A stretch of DNA of 64,000 nt, taken from positions 1 through 64,000 of the forward strand of contig JADDOH010023084.1 of NCBI GenBank assembly GCA_016648135.1, in the 5' to 3' direction. The position numbers and the translations under genes are program-made. This DNA comes from Agrypnia vestita (lineage: Eukaryota > Arthropoda > Insecta > Trichoptera > Phryganeidae). Shown piece by piece: positions 56,101-64,000 of this stretch. Under the pieces are notes generated by a model. The model was given only the letters and a program-made list of their open reading frames with translations. It was not told the origin of the DNA and made no database searches. Every line of letters starts with the position of its first letter. Positions within the stretch are counted from its first letter, which is position 1.

Positions 56101-58205
56101 GTTTGTTTAAAACTTTAAGTTCACAAAATTTTAAGTTCACAAACAAATGTGCTTTTCTATTTAAAAAAAGAATATGTTTTTTCAAAAGTAGGTATTTAAA
56201 AGAAATTGCTTTTATTAAAATTTTGATATTTATATTTAATACAAAATTCTATGTTAATAATTAAAAAACGATATAAAATTACACTAGCAGTAAGATGCTA
56301 CAAACCTAGCAGTAAGATGCAACAAACGTAGTAGTATGTGGGAAATCACAAGAGCAGTATCATCAGCATACACAAAATGCTTGTCTTACTTAAAGATGCT
56401 ATTTATTTATGGAATCTCAACACTATAATGGCTTAAAGTGAAATGATCAAATGGACAATTGGAAAACCAATAATAGAAATGCACGACACAATATAGAACA
56501 AAGCAATAATGCAGCAAAAGTAACTTTGTCAGAAATATTTAAAGGAGAATGCAAGCTTTGAATCGCGTATCACCATAACTTTTGATACAAGCACAGGGAT
56601 GTTACAAAATTTCCGAATAATGATATATGTCTCAATTTTTGATTAAATTGTTTAATCAGAAAACTCAGAAACGTCAAATCAAACAAATTTTTTCTAAACA
56701 TAAAACTGTACTGGTACATGTAGGAGGATAAGATAATTCCATGTTACCACCATGCGTTGCAGATTGTGTAATAAATTTCAAGAGGCAATGGCTTCCAGTT
56801 TTCACAAAGTGCTCTTAGTACCATCGGTCACAGCGTAACCTAAGTTTACTTGTTTTTAAACCACTATGCAAATATGCCAGAAACTGGAACAAATAAATAA
56901 ATATTTAATTTTCAAATGAAAAATATCCGTAGTTAATACCCTTTTTCGTTTAGATTTTGTTTATCGTTATTTCGGAAAAAAGAAATAAATAACATATATT
57001 TTTTTTTACAGGAGGTGGCGGCGGATATGGTCAGGGAGGTGGCGGTGGATGTGGTCAAGGAGGTGTTGGCGGCTATGGTCAGGGAGGCGGCGGAGGAAAT
57101 AGTCAGGGAGGTGGCGGTGGATATGGTCAAGGAGGTGGCGGCGGCGGATATGGTCAGGGAGGTGGTGGCGGCGGATATGGTCAGGGAGGTGTTGGCGGCT
57201 ATGGTCAGGGAGGCGGCGGAGGAAATAGTCAGGGAGGTGGCGGTGGATATGGTCAAGGAGGTGGCGGCGGCGGATATGGTCAGGGAGGTGGTGGCGGCGG
57301 ATATGGTCAGGGAGGTGTTGGCGGCTATGGTCAGGGAGGCGGCGGCGGAAATAGTCGGGGAGGTGGCGGTGGATATGGTCAGGGAGGTGGCGGCGGCGGA
57401 TATGGTCAGGGAGGTGGCGGCGGCGGAAGTGGTCAGGGAGGTGTAGGCGGCTATGGTCAGGGAGGCGGCGGAGGAAATAGTCCAGGGAGGTGGCGGTGAT
57501 ATGGTCTGTCAGTGGAGGTGGCGGTCGGCGGATATGGTCAGGGAGGTGGCGGCGGCGGATATGGTCAGGGAGGTGGCGGCGTCGGAGGTGGCCGGGGAGG
57601 TGTAGGCGGCTATGGTCAGGGAGGCGGCGGAGGAAATAGTCAGGGAGGTGGCGGCGGATATGGTCAGGGAGGTGGCGGCGGTGGATATGGTCAGGGAGGT
57701 GGCGGCGGCGGATATGGTCAGGGAGGTGGCGGCGGCGGATATGGTCAGGGAGGTGGCGGCGGGTATGGTCAAGGAGGTGTTGGCGGTTATGGTCAGGGAG
57801 GCGGCGGTGCAAATAATCAGGGAGGTGGCGGTGGATATGGTTATGGAGGAGGCGGTGGCGGATATGGCCAGGGAGGTGGCGGCGGATATGGTGTTGGCGG
57901 TGGCTATGCAAGAGGTTTGTTGAAACAAATGCTAACTCATTCAAATATCTGTTCTGTGCGGTCATTAAATGAAATAGTCGTTAAGTGAGGAGTGACTTTA
58001 TTATTTATTTATTATTATACATTATTTAAAATTATTATACATTATTTAAAATTAATTATCGACGGATACTTTTACTTCATCTCCGTCATTTCATTTCGTC
58101 CTCGGTCTCCACTAGACTTTCTTTGATTCATCAACGTTAACCAATGGTTGAAAAATATAATTAAAAATTGCTAACGTTATTTAATTTTTTGTTTCAGGAT
58201 TATAA
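50058..58205 (+). CDS. Gene B: paralogue of gene A, alternative Thr-rich or Gly-rich 3' ends
   Basis: The signal exon 50058-50127 reads [20 protein letters not shown] then AFQ. The short form adds 54258-54427 and totals 79 residues. The long form adds 57012-57914 and 58198-58205; it would be about 326 residues if the internal frame damage near 57483-57535 is an error, or about 185 as assembled. All junctions are phase 1 in a Gly codon, as in gene A. No micro-exon homologues are recognisable between 54430 and 57000, though intron sequence near 56215 still resembles that after micro-exon 3 of gene A. The introns carry a Helitron, LINE and mariner. Product class: secreted glycine-rich protein of unknown role. 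Confidence 0.65.
50232..50874 (+). mobile_element. Non-autonomous Helitron with internal tandem repeats
   Basis: It starts TCTATACCTATAAAACTC and ends with hairpin CCCGGGCAACGCCGGG, then CTAG (50871-50874) followed by T. About four to five units of roughly 125 bp (CGATGCAAATCTGTAC, then ACTTATTCTTAAGG, then ATTCTTT[TG]ACCC) lie inside. It sits in intron 1 of gene B, about 100 bp after the signal exon. Confidence 0.75.
50935..52080 (-). pseudogene. LINE RT to C-terminus remnant
   Basis: Minus frames read MDRKKWKGIIQKARNLQELC (C-terminal tail, 50940-51005). Further up are ITETLFGDIMVNDDTIKRVD and a decayed DDLAL box near 51830. Confidence 0.65.
52273..53551 (+). mobile_element. Full-length mariner with broken transposase
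   Basis: TIRs begin TTAGGTCCTTACATATGAAA and are inverted at 53523-53551; TA flanks both ends (52271-52272, 53552-53553). Length is 1279 bp. The transposase starts at 52454 (MKNLKYRVIYEYEFHRGTSA), with frameshifts near 52715 and 52862. Its C-terminal part is intact to TAA at 53471-53473. The catalytic triad TCDEKW, LLHDNARPH and LAPIDYHFF has 34 residues between the last two D (DD34D). It lies in gene B intron 1. Confidence 0.92.
54258..54427 (+). CDS. Gene B alternative terminal exon
   Basis: TTTCACAG acceptor and phase 1 entry. It reads GGDTTGRHGTALQDDGN, then [18 protein letters not shown] and NVTNSDKNT, then TAG; AATAAA is at 54451. Only one GDTT unit is present against about eight in gene A, and an NIT glycosylation site occurs. 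The KTRQFGAK tail is conserved. Confidence 0.75.
54896..55100. other. Island of non-AT-rich sequence of unknown origin
   Basis: A frame of about 85 codons with Cys residues is open on the plus strand, but no homology or splice support was seen. It may be a transposon tail. Confidence 0.2.
55370..55400 (-). mobile_element. Helitron 3'-end fragment
   Basis: ACTAGCTTACCCGCGCGGCT reads on the minus strand as a GC hairpin plus GCTAGT, matching the Helitron ends at 44231 and 50874. Confidence 0.5.
55820..55925 (-). repeat. Hammerhead-like inverted repeat
   Basis: Ends GATAACCCGCGTC and GACGCGGGTTACC are complementary. On the minus strand CATGA, stem ACAG-TGAGAT-CTGT, then TCGAAACGTCGG form the same layout as at 15300. 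AT dinucleotide repeats flank both sides (55750-55790, 55985-56030). Confidence 0.5.
57012..57914 (+). CDS. Gene B large glycine-rich exon
   Basis: Acceptor TTTTTACAG, donor AGAG|GTTTGT, 903 bp, phase 1-1. Repeats are of the type GGGGGYGQGG with interspersed GVGGYGQ and GGGNSQGG. A higher-order unit of about 120 bp repeats several times. In-frame reading stops at TGA 57497-57499, inside a messy 50-bp patch with several indels. The same frame resumes afterwards and runs clean to the donor, which favours sequencing or assembly error. The 319-residue minus ORF over this exon is a shadow. Confidence 0.7.
58198..58205 (+). CDS. Gene B last coding exon (GL-stop) with 3' UTR
   Basis: TTTGTTTCAG acceptor, then GA TTA TAA. 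The 3' UTR has AATAAA at 58291-58296 and matches gene A over about 120 bp. Confidence 0.65.
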
Positions 58206-58710
58206 AGTGCGTGAGAGAGCGCGTAGATAAAGTTCTCAAATACGAGTTGATTGATGATTCTTAAAATTGTTATAATAATTGAAATCACTAAATAAATGGC
58301 CTAAAAGGGTATAAATAAATGCAGTCTTTTACTTTCGTCCAGATCCAATATTCCATCAAAATATACTTTGTGAAAGTAAAATTAAAATGATAAGTTCAAA
58401 ATAAAATTAGAGACATTTTTAAATTCCATTTCCAATGATGTTGATTGTTGCTAAAATAAGATGTACTCGAAAATCTCCAAAGTATTACTTACAATTCAAC
58501 GATAGAATTTGCACGACACGTATTCCATATTAGAACCTCTATTACAGAAAAACTAATAATATCTAATAAAGTGAAGGTTTAATAACACAAAAACCTATCT
58601 AAAAAATGCGCTTTTGAGGTTCCTGTGCACATTTATTCGTAATAATCCATTCTGTCGTAATAATCCGATATAACATAATGAAAAGTTTTGCCAAGATCTT
58701 ATATAATATA

Positions 58711-59240
58711 TTAGATCTCTAACTATGAAATTGCCGTTTTATATGGAAAATATTTCTTTTATGAAAAGTATACATTTAATCAGTGGAAGTATCAACCATT
58801 GTTGTCAATGCACTTTTTCCATTTTAGTTAAAGTTTATTGACTTCTATAGCCTTTGTTATAGAAAGTCTGGGGTGGGAGTCGATGAATTCTTTAAAAGGG
58901 GTTTTCACCGCCTCATCGGATTTTATTTTTTTTCCTCGTAAAACGTTATCTGAATTCCAAAAAAATTAAAATCAGTAGATGAAAGGTCTGGCGAGTAAGG
59001 TGGGTGACGGAGAGTTTCTAGTCAAAGCTCCTGTAATTTTATGACGGTGCGATGTGCAGCGTGTGAGCGAGCGCTGTCATGGAGAAGTAGTGGACTAGAG
59101 CAATTGACAAGTCTCGGTTGTTTGATAGCCAGCTTGTCTATCATCGTTATCAATTTTTACAGTATACCTCTGTAGCTATTATTGTGCCAGATCTTGAAGA
59201 AGTTGTAATGAATAATGCCGGCACAGGTCCCCCCCTGCCC
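58711..59240 (-). mobile_element. Mariner 3' half, minus strand
   Basis: The TIR TTAGATCTCTAACTATGAAA begins at 58711 after TA. The minus frame gives LAIKQPRLVNCSSPLLLHDS and PPYSPDLSSTDFNFF. The 5' half is missing. It ends about 110 bp before the gene C promoter block. Confidence 0.75.
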
Positions 59241-59349
59241 CGCCACTCAAAAATAAGATGTATTTTTTTATTCCTTTTTTATACGGCAGAGGATCGTTTC
59301 GCGGTCCAACTTTCGAGCTAACTTATAGAGGTTTAAAAGTTGATGTATA

Positions 59350-59579
59350 GATTTATCTCTCACCCGCAAGATAAGACACATTTGCCTTACGTGTGGTTGG
59401 AAATGGAAATACAATTGTAATTAGGCGGGGCCAGGTTCAAGCGCGTCCCCGCGATGTTCTGAGAGTGTTTGATCGGTGGATTGTGAAACTGCGCCGGTAG
59501 AGCCACGAGAAAGGAGATATAAAGTCCCCATCCTGAGGCACCAGAGTCAGTGCGCTTCGGTGCTTAGAAATCACGAAAC
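59350..59579 (+). promoter_or_regulatory. Gene C promoter block
   Basis: TATAAAG at 59518-59524, initiator TCAGT with A at 59549, and the same upstream blocks as A and B. AGATAAG (GATA-type) lies near 59369. Confidence 0.75.
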
Positions 59580-59649
59580 ATGTCGCCCTATAGAGGAATT
59601 CGGGCTTTTCTCTTCTTTTCACTCTTTGGGTTGACTGCAGCTCAGAATG
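59580..59649 (+). CDS. Gene C signal-peptide exon (rest of gene beyond window)
   Basis: It encodes MSPYRGIRAFLFFSLFGLTA then AQN; donor AATG|GTTAGT. Arg replaces Lys and Trp at positions 5 and 8. No second exon is recognised before 64000, except the very doubtful one at 63978. Confidence 0.75.
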
Positions 59650-60015
59650 GTTAGTTTGATTTTTAAGTATTATTATTTTTTATCTAAATTTAATTCTCTG
59701 TTTAACTTTTTTTGACCACTTTTAATTTTCATCGGTTTACTTTTCTTTTTAACAATTATTGGATTATATTTTTCCTGTGTAAGTATTTATATTGCTTTGA
59801 GCAACCAAACGTACCTTATTTTCAAGGGGACCGCTTTTTCAAACAGTAAAATTTCCGATTCACGCAGTAACTATTATTGATTGTGTCGCAAGTCTTTCAA
59901 TTCTCTATTTATCTTTAAAAAAAATCCTCCAATAAATATCAATTCCGTTTCTAAACTTCTTTATACGAATACGTGATATATTTGTATATAATATTTATTG
60001 AAACAATATGAAGGC

Positions 60016-60207
60016 TCTAAGAACACAATTACATCGATTTGTCCAGCGCGGGATTATTATTCAATTAAGATAAATGTATATCATCGTATAAAAAGGTTTC
60101 TATACATGCTTCTCATTAAAATAACTTCGTCTCTGTGAGACTTGTATAATTCATCTTAATTAGAAAACAATCCCGCAGTAGAGAAATCCAGTAATTGCGT
60201 TCTTAGA
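60016..60207. mobile_element. MITE with about 40-bp inverted ends
   Basis: TCTAAGAACACAATTAC and its degenerate complement at 60190-60207 continue inward to GCGGGATT / AATCCCGC. The interior phrase CTTCGTC[TC][CT]TGTGAGA recurs near 60635, indicating a second partial copy at 60580-60662. Confidence 0.65.
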
Positions 60208-60998
60208 ACATAAAATATATACTGATCTATTAAAAGAGTTAAAAAATTGGTCTTCAAGCGTCTTCTAGTGTATATATTAAACAATTCGTAAGAATATCAT
60301 ATATACATTAAAAATAATATTACTTAATATACTACACATTAAAAAATAGAAGATTCATTACCAGCTGCGAAATCTATGTAGGTGTACTTACTATTTCATT
60401 ACAAGGACTACGGATGTCTCTTGCATAGTCCCTTTAAATATGGAAGGTTTCAATTTGAAACATATATACCCACAACTTAAAAAAAATGTCTTCGTATGGA
60501 TGTTCTTACGATGAAATATGCATTGTGAACATTGAATTATGTATTGTGATCACTTAAGCCAGCTCGTACAGATAAGCCCTGGGCCATCGTATAAACAGAC
60601 TTAATGCATGTTTCTCATTTAAGTAGCTTCGTCTTTGTGAGATCTCTATAATTTATCTTAAGTATCTACAAAGAATTGAGAGTAAATAATGACGCACTAT
60701 ATTATGGAATGACATTTTTTTGCCAAGCAAAAAGTAAATAATTGGAGGAAACATAAAAATTATCTTTATTTAGCGTTCGAGAAAATGACGACATAAAGTT
60801 TAATTAAACTCGAAAAAATATATATTTACCTACCGATGAAAACACCAGGTCAATATATGAATATTGCATAAAATAAATAAATCGTTATTTCTAAATTCAA
60901 CTACATCGCACATCCCAGACGATGGCGTCGTAAGTAAGAAAAGTTCAAGTATTCTATAAAATACTTGAATTGTTCTCTCTAATAAGAATATCCAAATA

Positions 60999-62395
60999 TT
61001 AGGTCCTTACCTATGAAATTGCCGTTTTCTAATACTGACTAGTTTGATGTTCAATGTCTTGCATTTGACTTGGAATTCCAAATATAAATTGATGTCATGT
61101 TAAAGTTATGATATTACTTTTTCAAAATTAGTTATTTCTTTGTTTTCCTGCCCATTTTTTTCTCTTTGATATCGCTTTGACCATGGAGACAATGAAAATA
61201 CGCGTTATTTTCGAATACGAGATTCGTCGTGGCACTTATGCTGCGCAGATAGCACGCAATATCTACGAAGTGTATAGAAAAGGTAATGCGAATGAACGCA
61301 CGATCCTTTTTTGGTTTGATCGTTTCCATTCTGGAAATTTCCACCTCGGCAACGAGCCCCATGGACGGCCGGAGACTACAGTCGATAGAGACGAATTAAA
61401 AACTAAAGTAGAAGTGGATTAGCAACAGAGTTAGCAACAGTCTTCAAGTGACAAAACGATATTGATTTATTTGCATCCAATTGGGAAAACGAAGAAGCTG
61501 CAAAGTGGGTACCGTATGAACTTTCTGAAGGACAACAGCAAATTCACGTCGAGGCTCGCCTTAATTTGTTGAGTCGGCACAAAAATAAAGGAATGTCCTT
61601 ATCTATCCTTATCCTAAGCTGGTCCATCATCGTTTTATACCTTTGCAGTAATTGTTATGCCAGATCTCAAGAAGTTGTAATGAATAATGCCAATACAGTC
61701 AAAAGCAAATTCTTTTTAACTCAATTAGCGTTCGGGGCATAGTTTGGCTGCCTCCTCCGGGTCCAACCAGCACGAAGAATATTTCTGATTATCATATAGG
61801 ATCCACTTTTCATCACATCACAAATCAGAATTCCTTCAATTTTCTGTGTATAGTTTTCTGGGATATTCTGCCGTGTATATGTGACTTCTCTGGCCAACGT
61901 TTCGGATCCCATTGCAGGGTCCATCATCTCTGATGATGGGATCCGAAACGTTGGCCAGAGAGGTCACATATACACGGCAGAAAATCCCAGAAAACTATAC
62001 ACAGAAAATTGAAGGAATTCTGATTTGTGATGTGATGAAAAGTGGATCCTATATGATAATCAGAAATATTCTTCGTGCTGGTTGGACCCGGAGGAGGCAG
62101 CCAAACTATGCCCCGAACGCTAATTGAGTTAAAAAGAATTTGCTTTTGACTGTATTGGCATTATTCATTACAACTTCTTGAGATCTGGCACAACAATTAC
62201 TGCAAAGGTATAAAACGATGATGGACCAGCTCGCTATCAAACAACCGAGACTTGTCAATTGTTTAGTCCACCAATTCTCCACGATAACGCTCGTCCACAC
62301 ACTGCACAACGGACTATCTTAAAATTACAGGAGTTTCAACAGGAAACTCTCCCTCACCCACCTTACTCGCCGGACCTTGAACCTACTTTTTGAAC
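60999..62395 (+). mobile_element. Mariner, rearranged and 3' truncated
   Basis: TIR TTAGGTCCTTACCTATGAAA starts after TA. The N-terminal ORF 61177-61422 reads METMKIRVIFEYEIRRGTYA to RPETTVDRDELK. The mid-region is broken, then split by the palindrome at 61617-62231. C-terminal traces (HDNARPHTAQR, PPYSPDLEPT) continue to about 62390. No right TIR was found. Confidence 0.8.
61617..62231. repeat. Near-perfect palindrome, 296-bp arms, 23-bp spacer
   Basis: Arms 61617-61912 and 61936-62231 are complementary with about three mismatches. Each arm holds mariner transposase sequence plus the hammerhead-family repeat end (GGATCCGAAACGTTGGCCAG). The twin ORFs at 61721-61927 (minus) and 61912-62127 (plus) are the same sequence read from each arm. 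Confidence 0.92.
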
Positions 62396-62399
62396 GCTT

Positions 62400-63255
62400 T
62401 TGCAGCGGCACATTCACTGGTAGTGGGTGACGTGGGTTTTTATTATTCATCTATATCAGAATGTACATGATAGACTGCATTTTTTTTAGGGCGATAACTT
62501 AGATAGAACTTTTTTTCTTATATAAAAGTAATAAACTGAACATTATTTACAATAACTAGAAAATATACGCATTATTCGACAAGACGCGGCCAAAATAATC
62601 ATTTTTAGTATCCTGGATGAGACAAACTTTTAATGAATATTTATATGTACGCATAATATGTTTTTTATACGTATAAATTATCTTAAAATTACTATTTATT
62701 ATCTTAAATCTTCATTATCTTAAATCCGAACTAAGATAATTAGGAAATGTTCAATATTAATAAAGTTATAGGTTTTAAATTTGCAAAAAAATTACACGTT
62801 TTTGACGATTATCAAATCCTTTTTTATTCATATAAAGAGATTATTTTAAACGAAATATTCAATTTGATCCCGCACTGTGAATCCTCATTCACTTTTTAAA
62901 AGTTAGTTTTTTTTATTAAATACAAGTTAATTACTATTAAAAAAATAAAAAAACCGCAGTATTATTATGCTTCAAAATACGCATTAAAATATTGTCAGTA
63001 GTATTGAAATATTGCCACGGCAAGAGGCGTGTTTTTTTTTCGGTCAATTTACAGTCAATATAAAAGGTATATTCTATGTGAATTTTATTTTATTGATAAT
63101 TAATATGATTTTATACTCTCAAAAGCGATTGAGTTTCACTCCCACAATAAGGTTTTTGGCTAAATTTATATAAATTTGTTGATACTAACCTAACGTTTTT
63201 CGCCGTATACGCGGTGCGGACGACGAAATGCTCTTTAGGATCGAATGCGTTTGGC
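62400..63255. other. Gene-poor AT-rich stretch in gene C intron
   Basis: Nothing is supported here. Confidence 0.35.
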
Positions 63256-63261
63256 AGCCGA

Positions 63262-63345
63262 TTCGGGTATCTCCGTCGATCAACGTTCGGGTATCTCCGT
63301 CGATCAACGTTCGGGTATCTCCGTCGATCAACGTTCGGGTATCTC
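63262..63345. repeat. 24-bp tandem repeat, 3.5 copies
   Basis: The unit TTCGGGTATCTCCGTCGATC plus AACG repeats exactly at 63262, 63286, 63310 and 63334. It reads YPNVDRRR on the minus strand in a 90-codon ORF, but no other gene signal exists. Confidence 0.9.
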
Positions 63346-63613
63346 AATCTATAATTATCTAAGTTTGCCGAGACACTTGTCATTTTTTGTGACGATTATA
63401 TTTTGCCTTGCCAACTTCAATGTATTTTATGATATTTGATATGATATATAAAATTTAGTATTCTAAGTCGCGCATGCGGTGTAGTCATAGAAACGCTCTA
63501 TTGATACGTTATTAATTTGTTGGTATACATGAATATACATTTTTTGTGGTTATTATTTCTATGAGCCTTGCAAACTCCAATGTCTATTATGATATTTGAA
63601 TATATAAAATATA

Positions 63614-63762
63614 GTACAATTGCCGGCAAACTTCTTGAAATTCTTTGACGTGGTGGGAGAATGCGCAGAAGACGAAATTTGGGTCTCTTTAGTGGAAAGG
63701 TAGATGCGCAAACTTCCCCCCACTACGCCGTAGAATTTCAAGATGTTTGCCGGCTATTGTAC
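63614..63762. mobile_element. Small MITE, inverted ends about 45 bp
   Basis: GTACAATTGCCGGCAAACTT at the left and its near-complement at the right (GTTTGCCGGCTATTGTAC), 149 bp in all. Confidence 0.7.
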
Positions 63763-63977
63763 CTTTTCCAAATTTGAAACACATATTGAATATTTGCTTT
63801 GTCGCATGTTTTAGATATTAAAAATTCCAAGAACCGAAAAATTAAAAAACGCGGGCTCACAAAACGCTCGCGCACACGTCAAATCTAGTTTCATTCTAAT
63901 TTCAAAAATTGTAGTTTCATTCTAATTTCAAAAATTATTTGAATTTAATAAAATTCACAAGTATTTTGACATTTCAG

Positions 63978-64000
63978 CCGGAAGTCAAACCAATACGTAA
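63978..64000 (+). CDS. Very doubtful gene C exon at window edge
   Basis: CATTTCAG precedes CC GGA AGT CAA ACC AAT ACG TAA. In phase 1 this reads AGSQTNT-stop, and the last codons AAT ACG also end the gene B short exon. It may be chance. Confidence 0.15.

Noticed and set aside
57015..57446. 143-codon ORF with MVREV repeats
   Set aside because: Alternative frame of the gene B glycine-rich exon; the phase needed by the flanking exons is the Gly frame.
57006..57965. 319-codon minus-strand ORF rich in His, Arg, Leu and Pro
   Set aside because: Antisense shadow of the glycine-rich exon; no start context or splice signals.
61721..62127. Twin 68-71-residue ORFs as a divergent gene pair
   Set aside because: They are the two arms of one palindrome made of mariner and repeat DNA.

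Overview
This window looks like insect nuclear DNA. It is AT-rich, has small coding exons with GT/AG introns, and is packed with arthropod-type transposable elements: mariner, Penelope-like, Helitron, non-LTR, hAT and TTAA-type MITEs, and a tRNA-derived SINE. I cannot name the order or species from sequence alone.

Region 1 (1-15,000). A possible 3'-terminal exon of an unidentified gene lies at 2-142. The last nine exons of a vitellogenin-like large lipid-transfer protein follow (1605-14953, + strand). They end in a von Willebrand type D (VWD) domain, and exons 2-9 are strikingly GC-rich against AT-rich introns. The introns hold a hAT-type MITE, a 14-copy 59-bp minisatellite, an 84-bp degenerate repeat, SINE pieces and a mariner fragment.

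Region 2 (15,000-25,300). No host gene is visible. It holds an internally deleted mariner (15072-15859), a long inverted repeat built on a hammerhead-ribozyme-like motif (18576-18911), a 240-bp tandem duplication, a decayed Penelope-like element (about 21,630-24,040) and a LINE 3' fragment.

Region 3 (25,300-64,000). A tandem family of three genes (A, B, C) encodes small secreted proteins. Each starts with the same TATA promoter block and a nearly identical 23-residue signal-peptide exon (25516, 50058, 59580). In A and B this exon can be spliced in phase either to a short terminal exon with its own stop (27220-27473; 54258-54427) or to glycine-rich exons far downstream (34925-35648; 57012-57914) ending in a tiny last exon (36971; 58198). 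The short exon gives a threonine-rich peptide with a shared KTRQFGAK tail. Gene A also has 24-30-bp symmetric phase-1 micro-exons. Gene C continues beyond the window. Transposons fill the spaces and introns: LINEs, a TTAA MITE, Helitrons, four mariners, a second Penelope-like element, and a 296-bp-arm palindrome at 61617-62231.

How the genes work together: the vitellogenin-like gene and the glycine-rich cluster show no functional link. Within the cluster, the shared promoter and leader suggest co-expression, probably in a secretory or epithelial tissue, with two product classes per gene. This is inference and needs transcript data.
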